This document shows, in pieces, positions 45,720 through 58,000 of a stretch of 64,000 nt of DNA. The notes beneath the pieces are model-generated. The model saw only the letters and a list, made by a program, of their open reading frames with translations. It was not told the origin of the DNA and made no database searches. A program made the position numbers and the translations under genes. The DNA is from Flavobacterium sp. WV_118_3. GTDB lineage: Bacteria > Bacteroidota > Bacteroidia > Flavobacteriales > Flavobacteriaceae. The stretch spans positions 2,914,001-2,978,000 of the forward strand of contig NZ_CP156060.1 in NCBI RefSeq assembly GCF_039778605.1, in the 5' to 3' direction. Within the stretch, counting starts at the first letter, position 1. Each line of letters begins with the position of its first letter.

Positions 45720-46226
45720 ATGATTGAAGTTTTATTTTATATACTATCGACCATTACACTAGGTACGGCGCTGCTTACGATCTTTAGCAGAAACCCGATC
45801 CACAGTGCGATTTATCTGGTTATCTGTTTCTTTTCGATTGCAGGACATTACCTGTTACTAAATGCGCAGTTCCTTGCAATTGTGCACGTTATCGTATATT
45901 CCGGTGCCATCATGATTTTGATGTTGTTTACCATCATGTTGATGAACCTGAACAAAGAACACGAAAAACACAAACCAAAACTGATCATCATTGCCGCTAC
46001 TATCGCATTCTGTTTGGTTGCGTTGGTATTATTGGCTGCTTTACTAAAAACAAAACCGGTTGTAGAAAGTTATTACAATTCGGGAACCGACTTCCAGTCG
46101 ATTAAAGTTTTGGGTCAGGTGTTGTTAAACGAATATATGGTTCCGTTCGAGTTTGCTTCGGTATTACTATTGGTAGCCATGATCGGTGCGGTATTAATCT
46201 CTAAAAAAGAAAAAGAAAAAGCCTAA
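45720..46226 (+). CDS. nuoJ: NADH-quinone oxidoreductase subunit J
   Basis: A five-helix membrane subunit of 168 residues. The conserved segment HYLLLNAQFLAIVHVIVYSG is followed by AIMILMLFTIMLMNLNKEHE, as in other NuoJ proteins. The start is two bases after nuoI and the stop six bases before nuoK. Confidence 0.94.
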   Translation: MIEVLFYILSTITLGTALLTIFSRNPIHSAIYLVICFFSIAGHYLLLNAQFLAIVHVIVYSGAIMILMLFTIMLMNLNKEHEKHKPKLIIIAATIAFCLVALVLLAALLKTKPVVESYYNSGTDFQSIKVLGQVLLNEYMVPFEFASVLLLVAMIGAVLISKKEKEKA

Positions 46227-46232
46227 ATTGAT

Positions 46233-46553
46233 ATGGAACATATTTTAAAAGAAATAGGTGTAGAAACCTACTTATATTTATCGGCTCTACTATTCAGCAT
46301 AGGTGTTTTTGGAATCCTTTTGCGTAGAAATGCCATCATCATGTTTATGTCTATCGAGATCATGTTGAATGCCGTGAATTTACTGTTGGTTGCGTTTTCG
46401 ACCTTCCATCAGGATGCTTCCGGACAAGTATTCGTATTTTTCTCGATGGCTGTGGCCGCTGCCGAAGTAGCCGTAGGTTTAGCGATTCTGGTTTCGATTT
46501 TCCGTAACCTTGGATCGATTGATATTGACAATTTAAAGAATTTAAAAGGATAA
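46233..46553 (+). CDS. nuoK: NADH-quinone oxidoreductase subunit K
   Basis: A three-helix subunit of 106 residues, homologous to MrpC. It contains the conserved membrane glutamates within [20 protein letters not shown] and [18 protein letters not shown], which take part in proton translocation. Confidence 0.96.
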   Translation: MEHILKEIGVETYLYLSALLFSIGVFGILLRRNAIIMFMSIEIMLNAVNLLLVAFSTFHQDASGQVFVFFSMAVAAAEVAVGLAILVSIFRNLGSIDIDNLKNLKG

Positions 46554-46559
46554 TCCCTA

Positions 46560-48446
46560 ATGGAGACAAGTTTCGTTTTACTCTTATTATTGGCCCCTTT
46601 TGTCGGGTTTTTATCTAATATATTTTTTGGAAAACAACTCGGTAAAACCGGTTCCGGTGTTCTGGGAACGTTAGCCGTAGTGGTTTCCTTCTTCGTTTCC
46701 TGCTACTTCTTCGCGCAAGTAAGCGGAAGCAAACAACCTATTAACGTGCATTTATTCGACTGGATTTCATTAGGAAAATTCAGCATTAATTTCGACATAC
46801 TGTTAGATCAGTTATCCCTGTTATGGTTGTTGTTCGTTACCGGTATCGGATCGTTGATCCATATCTACTCGATCAGTTATATGCATGACGACGAAAACAT
46901 CCATAAGTTTTTCGCCTACCTGAATTTGTTTATTTTCTTTATGATCACTTTGGTAGTGGGAAGCAACTTATTAATCATGTTTATCGGATGGGAAGGCGTT
47001 GGATTATGTTCCTACCTGTTAATCGGGTTCTGGCATAAAAATCAGGAATACAACGACGCGGCTAAAAAAGCATTTATCATGAACCGTATCGGGGATTTAG
47101 GTTTCCTGATCGGAATCTTTATCATCGGATATTTATTCAATTCCCTGGATTTTATGACGATCAAGCAAGCGGTGTTATCGGGATCAAATCCTGAAGTAGC
47201 CGGTTGGTTGAGCATTGCCACACTGTGTTTATTTATCGGAGCTTCCGGTAAAAGTGCGCAGATTCCGTTGTATACCTGGTTACCGGATGCGATGGCAGGA
47301 CCAACTCCTGTTTCGGCTTTAATCCACGCGGCGACGATGGTTACCGCTGGTATCTTTATGATCACACGTTTGAATTTCTTATTCGACTTAACACCGGATG
47401 TTCAGAATATCATTGCTGTAGTTGGTGCGATCACCTCGTTGGTAGCCGCTTCTATCGGATTGGTACAAAACGATATCAAAAAAGTATTGGCCTACTCTAC
47501 CGTTTCCCAATTGGGATTAATGTTCCTGGCTTTAGGTTTGGGAGCTTATGAAGTAGCGGTATTCCACGTAATCACACACGCGTTCTTTAAAGCTTGTTTG
47601 TTCCTGGGTTCCGGATCGGTTATCCATGCTTTACACGGCGAACAGGATATGCGTAGAATGGGTGGTTTAAAAGGTGTGATGAAAGTGACGTTCCTTACGT
47701 TCCTATTGGCAACGCTTGCTATTTCGGGGATTCCACCATTTGCCGGTTTCTTCTCTAAAGACGAAATCCTGATGGTAGCTTTCCACGAAAACAAAGTATT
47801 ATGGGTAATCGCAGCTGTAGCTTCCATTATGACCGCTTTCTATATGTTCCGATTGTTATACCTAACGTTCTTTAAAGAATTCAGAGGTACCGAAGAACAA
47901 AAACATCATTTACATGAAAGTCCGATGTTAATCACCTTCCCATTGATGGTATTAGGGGTATTATCGGTAGTGGGTGGTGCGATTAGTCTTCCGGGGAACA
48001 GTTGGTTAAACCATTATCTGGAGCCAATTTTTGCACATGCTCCACACGAAGCGCATCATTTGGGTACAACCGAGTATATGCTAATGGCTTTCGCCGTTGT
48101 AGGAGCACTTATCGGGATTGGAATTGCGTATTCCAAATACATCAAAAAATCAGAAGTTCCGGCTGAAGACAGTGAAATCACTGGCTTTGCCAAAGTGTTA
48201 TACAACAAATACTATGTGGACGAAGCTTATATGGCCGTAATTGTAAAACCAATGTATTCGTTATCAAAATTCCTTAGGGATTATATTGAGACCGGATTGT
48301 CGCAAATTATCTTCGGATTCGGAGCAGTTGCCGACGGATTGGCTTTACAAGGTAAAAAATTACAAAACGGAAATATCGGTTTTTATTTATTCGCCTTTGT
48401 ATTCGGACTTTGTTCGGTAGTGTTTTATTTATTCTTTTTACGATAA
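46560..48446 (+). CDS. nuoL: NADH-quinone oxidoreductase subunit L
   Basis: The distal antiporter-like subunit with the long lateral helix. Its 628 residues include the conserved WEGVGLCSYLLIGFWHKNQE, SAQIPLYTWLPDAMAGPTPV and HAATMVTAGIFMITRLNFLF, which carry the essential Lys and His of the proton pathway. The C-terminal lateral helix and last membrane segment (GNIGFYLFAFVFGLCSVVFY) are present. Confidence 0.97.
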   Translation: METSFVLLLLLAPFVGFLSNIFFGKQLGKTGSGVLGTLAVVVSFFVSCYFFAQVSGSKQPINVHLFDWISLGKFSINFDILLDQLSLLWLLFVTGIGSLIHIYSISYMHDDENIHKFFAYLNLFIFFMITLVVGSNLLIMFIGWEGVGLCSYLLIGFWHKNQEYNDAAKKAFIMNRIGDLGFLIGIFIIGYLFNSLDFMTIKQAVLSGSNPEVAGWLSIATLCLFIGASGKSAQIPLYTWLPDAMAGPTPVSALIHAATMVTAGIFMITRLNFLFDLTPDVQNIIAVVGAITSLVAASIGLVQNDIKKVLAYSTVSQLGLMFLALGLGAYEVAVFHVITHAFFKACLFLGSGSVIHALHGEQDMRRMGGLKGVMKVTFLTFLLATLAISGIPPFAGFFSKDEILMVAFHENKVLWVIAAVASIMTAFYMFRLLYLTFFKEFRGTEEQKHHLHESPMLITFPLMVLGVLSVVGGAISLPGNSWLNHYLEPIFAHAPHEAHHLGTTEYMLMAFAVVGALIGIGIAYSKYIKKSEVPAEDSEITGFAKVLYNKYYVDEAYMAVIVKPMYSLSKFLRDYIETGLSQIIFGFGAVADGLALQGKKLQNGNIGFYLFAFVFGLCSVVFYLFFLR

Positions 48447-48456
48447 TCTGTTAAAA

Positions 48457-49890
48457 ATGGACGTAACAATAGTACTCTTAATCTTATTACTCGGAGCGGT
48501 TGTCACTTATTTCTCAGGAAATAAAATGGCATCCAAAGTAGCGTTGCTTTTTAGTGCAGTTGCTTTTGGCGTTTCCCTTATGATTTTAAACCAATATAAT
48601 CAGGGGGTTGACTGCGGTTTTTCGGCAGTCTGGATGACCAACCCTAATATTCTTTTCTCCCTAAAAGCAGACGGACTGGCTTTAGCGATGGTACTTTTAA
48701 CCACCGTATTAACGCCGTTAATTATCCTGTCTTCTTTTGGAAACAATTTTAACAACGCCAAAAACTTCTATGCTTTAGTTATGTTTATGGCTTTTGCGAT
48801 GACAGGTACTTTCCTGGCATCCGACGGTTTCTTATATTATATTTTCTGGGAACTTTCGTTAATCCCGATTTATTTTATCGCCTTACTTTGGGGTAATGGT
48901 GATGCCGCCGAACGCAAAAAAGCAGTGATCAAGTTCTTTATCTATACGTTTGCCGGTTCCTTATTTATGTTGGTCGGGTTTATTTACCTGTACCAAAAAG
49001 CCGGAAGCTTCCAATTGGATAAATTATATGCGTTGGAATTATCGTCTACAGAAGAGTTCTGGATTTTCCTGGCCTTTTTCTTTGCCTATGCGATCAAAAT
49101 TCCAATCATCCCATTCCATACCTGGCAGGCCAATGTGTACCAGAAAGCACCAACTGTTGGAACCATGCTTTTGTCCGGTATCATGCTTAAAATGGGATTG
49201 TATTCGGTAATCCGCTGGCAATTGCCAATCGCACCAAATGCCGCTCAGGAATTACTTTATACCATTGTTGGGTTGAGTATTGCCGGTGTGATTTACGGTT
49301 CGATTGTCGCTTTAAAACAACGCGATTTAAAGAAATTATTAGCCTATTCGTCTTTGGCGCACGTGGGATTAATCGCTGCCGGATGTTATACGCTAACTTT
49401 AGACGGTTTGCGCGGTGCTGTATTACAAATGATCGCCCACGGTTTTGTGATCGTTGGTTTGTTCTTTGCAGCCGAAATCATTTACCGTCGTTATGAAACC
49501 CGTACCATTTCCGAAATGGGCGGAATCCGTTCGCAATCTCCAAAATTCACGTCCATGTTTATGATTCTGGTATTGGCATCGGTTGCCTTACCGGGGACAT
49601 TTAACTTTGTAGGTGAGTTTACCGTATTATACAGTTTGTTTCAAACCAATCTGGGCTTTGCCATCGTGGGTGGAACGACTATCATCCTGGGAGCATTCTA
49701 TATGTTGCGTATGTTCCAACAGGCCATGTTAGGAGAAACAAATGCAAAACCATTTGCAGATGTGAGCTTTAATGAAGGAATTGTTTTTGTGCTAATCATC
49801 GGATTTTTATTGTTCTTCGGATTGTATCCGAAACCAATCATCGATTTGATTACGCCAAGTATACAAGATATTTTAGTACATATTAAATAA
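48457..49890 (+). CDS. nuoM: NADH-quinone oxidoreductase subunit M
   Basis: Antiporter-like membrane subunit of 477 residues and about 14 helices. FYIFWELSLIPIYFIALLW-type segment with its conserved Glu and the KIPIIPFHTWQANVYQKAPT motif, typical for NuoM, are visible, followed by GTMLLSGIMLKMGLYSVIRW. Ten bases after nuoL and 15 before nuoN. Confidence 0.96.
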   Translation: MDVTIVLLILLLGAVVTYFSGNKMASKVALLFSAVAFGVSLMILNQYNQGVDCGFSAVWMTNPNILFSLKADGLALAMVLLTTVLTPLIILSSFGNNFNNAKNFYALVMFMAFAMTGTFLASDGFLYYIFWELSLIPIYFIALLWGNGDAAERKKAVIKFFIYTFAGSLFMLVGFIYLYQKAGSFQLDKLYALELSSTEEFWIFLAFFFAYAIKIPIIPFHTWQANVYQKAPTVGTMLLSGIMLKMGLYSVIRWQLPIAPNAAQELLYTIVGLSIAGVIYGSIVALKQRDLKKLLAYSSLAHVGLIAAGCYTLTLDGLRGAVLQMIAHGFVIVGLFFAAEIIYRRYETRTISEMGGIRSQSPKFTSMFMILVLASVALPGTFNFVGEFTVLYSLFQTNLGFAIVGGTTIILGAFYMLRMFQQAMLGETNAKPFADVSFNEGIVFVLIIGFLLFFGLYPKPIIDLITPSIQDILVHIK

Positions 49891-49905
49891 ATTTAGTCCA
49901 GCATA

Positions 49906-51273
49906 ATGAGTACAATAATAGCAATTGCAGTATTAGGGGTTGTTTGCCTTTTAGCTGAAATTTTTAACTTACGAAAAGCCATTATTCCAATAACCGTTGC
50001 CGGTTTGTTGGCGATATTGGGTATGACCGTGACTGAATTTAACGTAACCGAAAGCTACTACAACAATATGATTGTAGTAAACCGTTTTACGGTAGCTTTT
50101 TCAAGTCTGTTTATTCTGCTAACCCTTTTCCTGGTTACGCTGAGTCACCATTTTTACAAAAACCGCCCCTCTAAAGTTTCTGATTTTATCGCGATCAAAA
50201 TTTTCCTTTTATTAGGAGCTGTCGCTATGGTATCGTTTGGAAACCTGGCGATGTTTTTCTTAGGTCTTGAAATTTTATCCATTTCTTTATATATCCTTGC
50301 CGGAAGTAAGCCTTTGAGTCTGAAAAGTAATGAAGCCGGTATGAAATACTTCCTGATGGGATCGTTTGCATCGGGTGTGATTCTTTTTGGTATCGCTTTG
50401 ATTTACGGTGCTGTAGCATCGTTCGATATGAACATGATCTACGAAGCATCCAATTCGGCTGCAACGGGCGACTGGTTTTATATCGGGGTATGCATGATTA
50501 CCGTGGGAATGTTGTTTAAAATTGCTGCCGTTCCATTCCATTTCTGGGCTCCGGATGTATACGAAGGTGCTCCTGCTTTGACTACCGCTACGATGAGTAC
50601 GTTGGCAAAAGTAGTGGCTATGGCTACGTTCTTTAAGTTAAACATGGCCATGAACGGTAATATGAATTTTGCATATGAAACCGTAATAGTGATCATTTCT
50701 ATCTTCTCGATGACAGTTGGTAATATCATGGCATTACGTCAGAACAATATCAAAAGAATGTTGGCTTTTTCGGGTATTTCACATGCCGGTTTTATGCTAA
50801 TGGCTCTTTTAAATCTGTCTAACGCCACCGGAAGTTTGTTTTACTATGCGACGGCTTATACCCTTGCCGGTATTGCTGCTTTTGCTGTCATCCTTTACGT
50901 ATGTAACGATAAAGACGATGAGAGCATTACCTTCTTTAACGGACTTGGAAAAAATAATCCTGTAATGGCTGCTGTTTTATCGGCATCCTTATTATCGATG
51001 GCCGGTATACCGATTTTCTCCGGATTCTTCGCCAAATTCTTTATCCTGAATCAGACATTACAAGCAGGGTATCTGATTCTGGTTATTGCCGGGATCATTA
51101 ACTCGATCATCAGTGTATATTACTATTTTAAAGTAATCAGCGCAATGTACACCAAAGAACCGAATGAAGCTAAAAAACCGGTTCCTTTCGAATATTATAT
51201 CGTAGCTGTACTGGCTATCGGACTAAATATCGCTATCGGTTTATTCCCTTCCTGTCTAATGGATTTACTATAG
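49906..51273 (+). CDS. nuoN: NADH-quinone oxidoreductase subunit N
   Basis: The third antiporter-like subunit and the last gene of the operon. 455 residues with the conserved FLGLEILSISLYILAGSKPL (Glu of the proton path), AAVPFHFWAPDVYEGAPALT and RMLAFSGISHAGFMLMALLN. A strong terminator lies 35 bases behind it. All 14 subunits of complex I are thus present in one collinear operon. Confidence 0.96.
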   Translation: MSTIIAIAVLGVVCLLAEIFNLRKAIIPITVAGLLAILGMTVTEFNVTESYYNNMIVVNRFTVAFSSLFILLTLFLVTLSHHFYKNRPSKVSDFIAIKIFLLLGAVAMVSFGNLAMFFLGLEILSISLYILAGSKPLSLKSNEAGMKYFLMGSFASGVILFGIALIYGAVASFDMNMIYEASNSAATGDWFYIGVCMITVGMLFKIAAVPFHFWAPDVYEGAPALTTATMSTLAKVVAMATFFKLNMAMNGNMNFAYETVIVIISIFSMTVGNIMALRQNNIKRMLAFSGISHAGFMLMALLNLSNATGSLFYYATAYTLAGIAAFAVILYVCNDKDDESITFFNGLGKNNPVMAAVLSASLLSMAGIPIFSGFFAKFFILNQTLQAGYLILVIAGIINSIISVYYYFKVISAMYTKEPNEAKKPVPFEYYIVAVLAIGLNIAIGLFPSCLMDLL

Positions 51274-51307
51274 CCAATAATACAAACATTTATTTATACT
51301 TACTAAA

Positions 51308-51337
51308 AGAGTCATCAGGAAACTGGTGACTTTTTTT
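51308..51337 (+). terminator. Terminator of the nuo operon
   Basis: AGTCATCAG (51310-51318) pairs with CTGGTGACT (51323-51331), including one G-T pair, around a GAAA tetraloop, followed by a run of T. The remaining bases up to 51527 show nothing clear. Confidence 0.92.
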
Positions 51338-51527
51338 GTTGGTGTATCTGCTAGTTATTATAAGTACCTAAAAAATTTTCAGCTATTTTTTGCAACCTAA
51401 AAGCCAAATTCGGGCATAAAATATTCAATTCTCATCCCACACTCCTCCCCCATGATTTTTTTAAACATTTTTTTCTAACTTATGTTTTTAAACAATCGTC
51501 CTCCATACTAATTAAATCCAAATCATT

Positions 51528-51983
51528 ATGAAGGTCGCTATTCTACCATTGATCACTATTCTGAGTTGTTTTTTATGCAACTCCATCGACACCAAGGCTC
51601 AAACCCTACATTTTTCTTATGATACTGCCGGGAATCAAATCACCAGAGAACTAATCTGTAAAGAATGTATCGGAGTTGTCGAACCTGGAGTCAATCGGAT
51701 TGCCAGACCTGACACTATTCCGCCAAAACCAAAAGAACAACTCCAGTATTACCCTAATCCAGTAATTGATGAATTATATTTGAAATGGTCTTCTGTAGAC
51801 AATAAATTACCCGTGTCTATTGCGCTTTATTCCATAAACGGACAACATATAAGGACTTTTTCAAATCTTGAAAGACAATCCGGTTTTAAAATCCCTTTTT
51901 CAGGCTGTCCCTCTGGCATTTATAGTCTGATTATCAACTATACTAATGGCGAACAGCAGGCGCTTACAATCATCAAAAAATAA
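51528..51983 (+). CDS. Small T9SS-sorted protein with one YD-type motif, RHS companion
   Basis: A 151-residue protein with a signal peptide (MKVAILPLITILSCFLCNSI), a single YD-repeat-like segment (LHFSYDTAGNQITRELI), a linker with two cysteines and many prolines, and a type A T9SS sorting domain (YYPNPVIDELYLKWSS ... GIYSLIINYTNGEQQALTII). It is directly followed by the 2376-residue RHS gene, 63 bases later, with no terminator between them, so they are probably co-transcribed. The YD motif is the repeat unit that builds RHS shells, so this protein may attach to or help export the RHS protein, which itself lacks a T9SS domain. That role is an inference. Confidence 0.8.
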   Translation: MKVAILPLITILSCFLCNSIDTKAQTLHFSYDTAGNQITRELICKECIGVVEPGVNRIARPDTIPPKPKEQLQYYPNPVIDELYLKWSSVDNKLPVSIALYSINGQHIRTFSNLERQSGFKIPFSGCPSGIYSLIINYTNGEQQALTIIKK

Positions 51984-52046
51984 CGTTCTGCTTCACTATC
52001 CCAAAACATCAAAATTGTAAATCATCCATAATTAAATTCTAATACG

Positions 52047-55000
52047 ATGAGGAAACTATTACATTTTGCGATGCTTTTGTGGTACTATACAGCATTTCCA
52101 CAGCAGCAGCCGTTTCACGATACACAGGGGAAACTTGAAATTTCAAACACCGGAGCAGCCACCTATACCCTGCCTATTGCGCGGCCTCCCAGTTTGAAAA
52201 ATACCGGTCCGCTTATTAATATCGTATATCAAAGCGGACTGTTTACAGGAATTGTCGGACAAGGATGGAATATCAGTTCTATTTCGGCCATTACCCGAAT
52301 CGCAAGTCGTACCGATTTGGACGGTTCCCGTGAAGGGGTTCATTTTGACAGCACCGATAAACTCGCATTCGACGGGCAACGTCTTTTGGTGGTTTCCGGC
52401 GAATATTGGCAAATCGGCTCTGTTTATCAAACCGAAACCCAATCCAACCTTAAAATCGAATTACAACGAAGCGGATTTGGACTCTATTTTATAGTGACTG
52501 CACCCGATGGGTCGCGTTCCTGGTATGGTAATTACGACAATAACAGTACTGATCTTTCAGCATTTTATATCCGCCGGTATGAAGATCCGCTTGGAAATTT
52601 TATTACCTATCATTATACTAAGCCTTTTGCCAAAAGTTTATGTATCAGCGAAATCCGGTTTAGCGGCAATACTCATGGTTTGAATCCGTTAAACAGCATA
52701 CAATTCCATTATAAAAAAGCACAACGAACAGAGTCGGCTTATGCCAGAGGACAAAAACTCGAAAAAATAGCACTTTTGTCCCATATCGAGGTCAAAACCA
52801 ATAACCAATTGTTTCGGAAATATGAGTTTACCCATATCACAGATCCTCAATTGGGGTATGAAAAGGTATCTCAAATTCAGGAGTTTAATGGCGCCATGGA
52901 ACCCGCTAATCCGGTAATCTTCGAATATGAAAACACACAAACTCAGAATATCGGATCAGAAATTCTAACGTCTTATCAGAATAATCTCGATTTTAGCGCT
53001 ATAACATTGAGCGGTGATTTTGATGGCGACGGTCGACTTGATTTTACAACCGAAAATCAGATTTTTACAAACAATTTTCTCGGAACCACTGGCCAGACAC
53101 CTGTTAATTCCCCAATCGTTTTTGACAAACAGGATACCTTTACCGCCACGACACTTTCTGTCAACAAATTAAATCCCTTTCAATCGATCGTTAAGTTTTC
53201 GGAAGGAGAAGGCTTTAAAGTATACAATCTTCAAAATGATAATCTCACTTTATCCTATACCAAACGTTTTGATTTTCCTACACATCTGCCCTGCTTTAAT
53301 CCGAGTAAATCCTGTACTTCGGCAAAAAATGCGTTTCTCGAAGGCGATTTTAACGGAGATGGGATATCAGAAGTACTACTCTACAAAATATGCAGAGTTG
53401 GTGGCAGACAAAGATTTACCGAGTACGAATGCGGACAATTTCTATGGGTAGATTTAAATCCTAACATATCCAGTCTGTTAACCGGTAACTCTTTATCGGC
53501 AGGCCAGACTCCTGGTGTCGCTATTCTTCCAAATCCGGATTTACTGATCGGAAAAAAAAGATATGTCGGCGACTTTAACGGCGATGGCAAATCGGATATT
53601 TTTATTATCAATCCCAATGGAACCTATAAAGTGGTCGGTTTTAAACAACTTCCAACAGCACCATGGGTAGAACCTGAACTGCTAGGAAAAGGAACACTTA
53701 GCACTTATTCCGAAAATAAACAAATCCTGTTTGGCGATTTTAACGGTGATGGTAAAACCGATGTCATGTTGCCAAGAGCCAGTGGAAAGTATAACGAAGC
53801 CAATGATTGGTGGGATATCTATTATAGTAATCCAAAACCCGATCACACTTCCTTTTTCACCATGGAAACCTTCCGTATTGTCGACTACTGGCAGCATTCC
53901 GGCATGCATTTTAAAGATGGTATACAATACAGTTCGTATTACGTTCTGGACACCAATGGCGATGGAAAATCGGATCTGGTTCGGATCTGGCGCAATTATT
54001 ACAAACCCAAATGGACCATTAATGATCACGATACCAACTGGAAAATCACCTCTTTTGTCAACAACATCGGAAAAACAGGCACCAGTGGCTTTACACTCGA
54101 CTATGAAACACCATGTCAGAATTACGATAATTCCTGTGATCATCACAGTGATTCCCCGGATATGGTAATCCCAATTGTATCAACATACCGACACGGCATC
54201 AACAAGGAAATCCTTATGGTTCGAAACCACTACAATCAGGTTACCTATGTTAATTTCACCAAAGATGTTGCAAAAGACAATCTGCTTAAAAAAGTAACCA
54301 CTGCCGATGGGGCTTTGGTGTATGAAATCGCCTATCAGCCACTCGATACTTCGGACCAAAATGACAGCTATGGAAATCCGGACGAATTTTACTCTTCTTC
54401 CCATAGTGTTTCCTATCCCAATGTCGAAATCAAACGATTGCCTTTTAACCGGGTCGTATCCCGATTAACTCATACTGTTGGTGAAATAACCCGCCATCAG
54501 GACTTTAAATACCACGGCTATACGGTTAATATGCTTGGTCTTGGCACTTTAGGATTTACTAAAACCGCCCGAAGCAGTTGGTATCAAAATCCTTCCGATT
54601 CCAAAATATGGAATGTTATGCACAACGATCCAACCAAAAGAGGATTACTGATCAATACCTATGCACAGCTACAACGCTCCGGAGCCGCTTTTTCGTTTAC
54701 CTCCGGATCCAATATCCCGGAGAATGTGATCAGTAGTATGGTTAATGAATTTGCGATCACCACAAATAATAAAGTCTACACGCCATTACTCACCCGACAA
54801 ACCACAACCGATTACCTTACTTCGGTTAAAACCGTAACAGATTATCTGTACCAACCGGTATTCTGTTTGCCGGAAATTGTACGAACACAAAACTTTTCCG
54901 GTACAACGCTTCAAGGTGAAACTACTGTCGAAACCGAATACGAAAACAATCCTTTGGGTACGGGTAACAGCTATTATATTGGCCGAACAAAAAAAAATAT

Positions 55001-58000
55001 CACAACAAAAGCCTATCCTGATGAGTATCCAACAGAAACACGATATACCTATAACGCTAACGGTACGCTACAAAAAACACAACAAAAGCCGCTGGAAGAA
55101 TCCTATTTTCTTACCGAAGATTTTGAGTACGATCGTTATGGCAATATCCTTAAAAAAACAATAAGCACACCCGGATCTGCCATTCCTACAACACCACGTG
55201 TTACCGAATATACCTACGATACAACTGCTAGGTTTATGGTTACAAATAAAGACGTTGCTTCTGGACAGGTAACACAATATACTTACCATCCGCTATACGG
55301 AACAGTAACAAGCGAAACGGATCCGAATCAACTCAGGACGACTACTGCCTATGATCCCTGGGGAAAACCTCTTACAACTACCGATTACCTCGGGAAAAGG
55401 ATCTCCTATTCCTATATTAAAAGAGCAAACGAATATATTACAAAAACAGACCACGAAGATGGAAGTAGTGCCGTTAGTGTTGTAAATGCTCTGGGACAGT
55501 CGATTAGAACCGGAAAAACCGTCCTCGACGGACTGTGGTACTTTTCTGAAACGGAATACGATTATCTGGGACGAAAAGCAAGAGAAAGTGATCCCTTTCA
55601 GTATACACCTTCCCTATGGACTACCTATATGTATGATGAATACGGTCGTTTAATCGAGACTGTACTACCTACCGGGAAAACCAATCGGATTTCCTATAAC
55701 GGGCTTACCGTTACAACAGATCACGGAAACCGGCTAGAAAGCTATACTAAAAATGCAAACGGGCATATCGTTAGCAGTACCGATACCAGCGGAACCATCT
55801 CCTTTAAATATAACGCCTACGGAGCTGTAACGGAATCGGATTTCCAGGGTTCCAGGATTACGACCGAATACGACAATTGGGGACGAAAATCCCGGCTTTC
55901 CGATCCCTCTGCCGGCGAATACCGTTATACCTATTATCCGTTTGGTGAACTTCGAACCACGGTAACGCCAAAAGGAATCGTTAAAAATTTTATCGATGAC
56001 TACGGCCGTACAACTATGACGGAAGAAGAAGCCACTGACGGGACAAATTATTATACCCGGTATTACTATAATGCCGATACTACTCTTTACGGTTCGATTC
56101 GCGAAGAATACCTAACCGGAAAGGTTACCAATGAGGAATATTATGAATATGATGATTATAAAAGACCTAAAAAAATTACACTAGCAACACCTCATGCTAC
56201 TTTTATCAAAGAACTCACCTACGATGCCTTTGGACGGATTGACAAAGAAAAACAAACCGCTACCGTAAAAACCAACGGAAAAACCAGTTCGAAAACCTTC
56301 CGGTATACCTATCAGTTCGGGTACCGTCATCAGATACTGGATGATGCTACCGGACAGGCTTTATGGACAGCACATTCGGTAAATGCCCGTGATCAGCTTA
56401 CACAGGGTGCTTTTGGCAACGGTCTCCATATCGGTAATCAGTATGATGATTATGGTTACATTCAAAGATCGGATACCTATCATCCAAACCGGAATACTTC
56501 CGCCGGACGACCTATGCTGAATCTGGTAACGCAATTCGATATCCGAACCGGAAATCTTACCGCGCGGAAAAACAATCTATTAAACCATTCGGCTACTTTT
56601 CAATACGATACACTCGACCGATTGGTACAATGGGATAACGAAACGGTTATGCTACACCACGATACTTTCGATCAGGCTATCGGGGAATTTGAACCCAAAA
56701 CCTGTGCTACGCTTACAAACGAAAACGGAAGCCTGAAAGTAGCCATAACACCAAATTGCACGGGTATTAAAAAAGTGTTGCTCACCAAAGCCAAAGTCGG
56801 TGATCAACTAAAAATCCGGTTCGATTTCAATAAAGGAACTACCCACATAACCCGTATTTCTATTTGGGAATACAACCCAGATAACGGACAGTACTTTAAG
56901 TCGCCCAAAGATTATACAAGTAATGGAACCCAGTCTTTTGAACATACCGTAACGCAATATCCGGTTATCGAATTGCATTTTGACACATTGCCTTTGGCCG
57001 AAACCTATCCGATGCTATTTTTTCTGGATAATCTGCTGGTCACAATGGATCGTCCCGAAACACAACAGTACGATGATAACGGGCGAATTACCGAAAACAA
57101 ACTCGGATATTATAATTATAACGATAACGGTAAGCCCTATCAAAATACCTCGATTGATCTTTTTCCGGAAGATGCTTCCTATTATCAAAACCGGGAAGGA
57201 ATTTTTTACGACGGTATGGAAGACCAAAAAGGTTGGGAACATCTTCTCAAACGGGGCGGGGTTCCTTCCGGGCATCCAACGTACGACGATTCTAAGTCTA
57301 AATCCGGAAAGTATTCCTTAAAAATTCATAGCCCGGATTATGAATTAACCGCACATTCCCTTAATTGGATTCCGATTGACAATCCGCATGGGGCTTCCTA
57401 CACCTTTTCCGGATGGGTATACAGCGATGGCCCTACTTCGCAGCTCTTCCTGTTTATGAATTCCGAAAATGAAACCGGATATTATACTATTGTAGCCGAT
57501 CAGTATACCGAAGTGACCCACCAATGGGTTTATATGGAACGAACGGTATATGTACCGGCGTATATTAAAAAGCTTAGTATTCGTGTGGACAATAACGGCG
57601 GTGGCAATGTTTGGTTTGACGATATCCGAATCCGAAAAACTGAAAATCCAAAAACCGACATCCGTCAGTTGAATGTGACCTATGACCTTTTTAAAAAACC
57701 AATCTCCATTACCGAAACCGGAGTGGAAAAAGTAGCTTTTTCGTATACCGCCGATCATTTCCGAAATACCATGTATTACGGTGGATTGGAAGACCCGGAA
57801 CAACAACCTTTACGAAAAGATTATGCCGCCGACGGCTCGATGGAAATTACCACGAACCAGCAAACAGGAGTCTCTACTTTTGTGTTTTTTGTAGGTGGTG
57901 ATGCCTATACCGCGCCTGCTATTTTTAAAGATAACGGAACGACAGGCGAATACCTTTACCTCCATCGGGATTATCAGGGAACGATCGTGGCGATCTCCAA

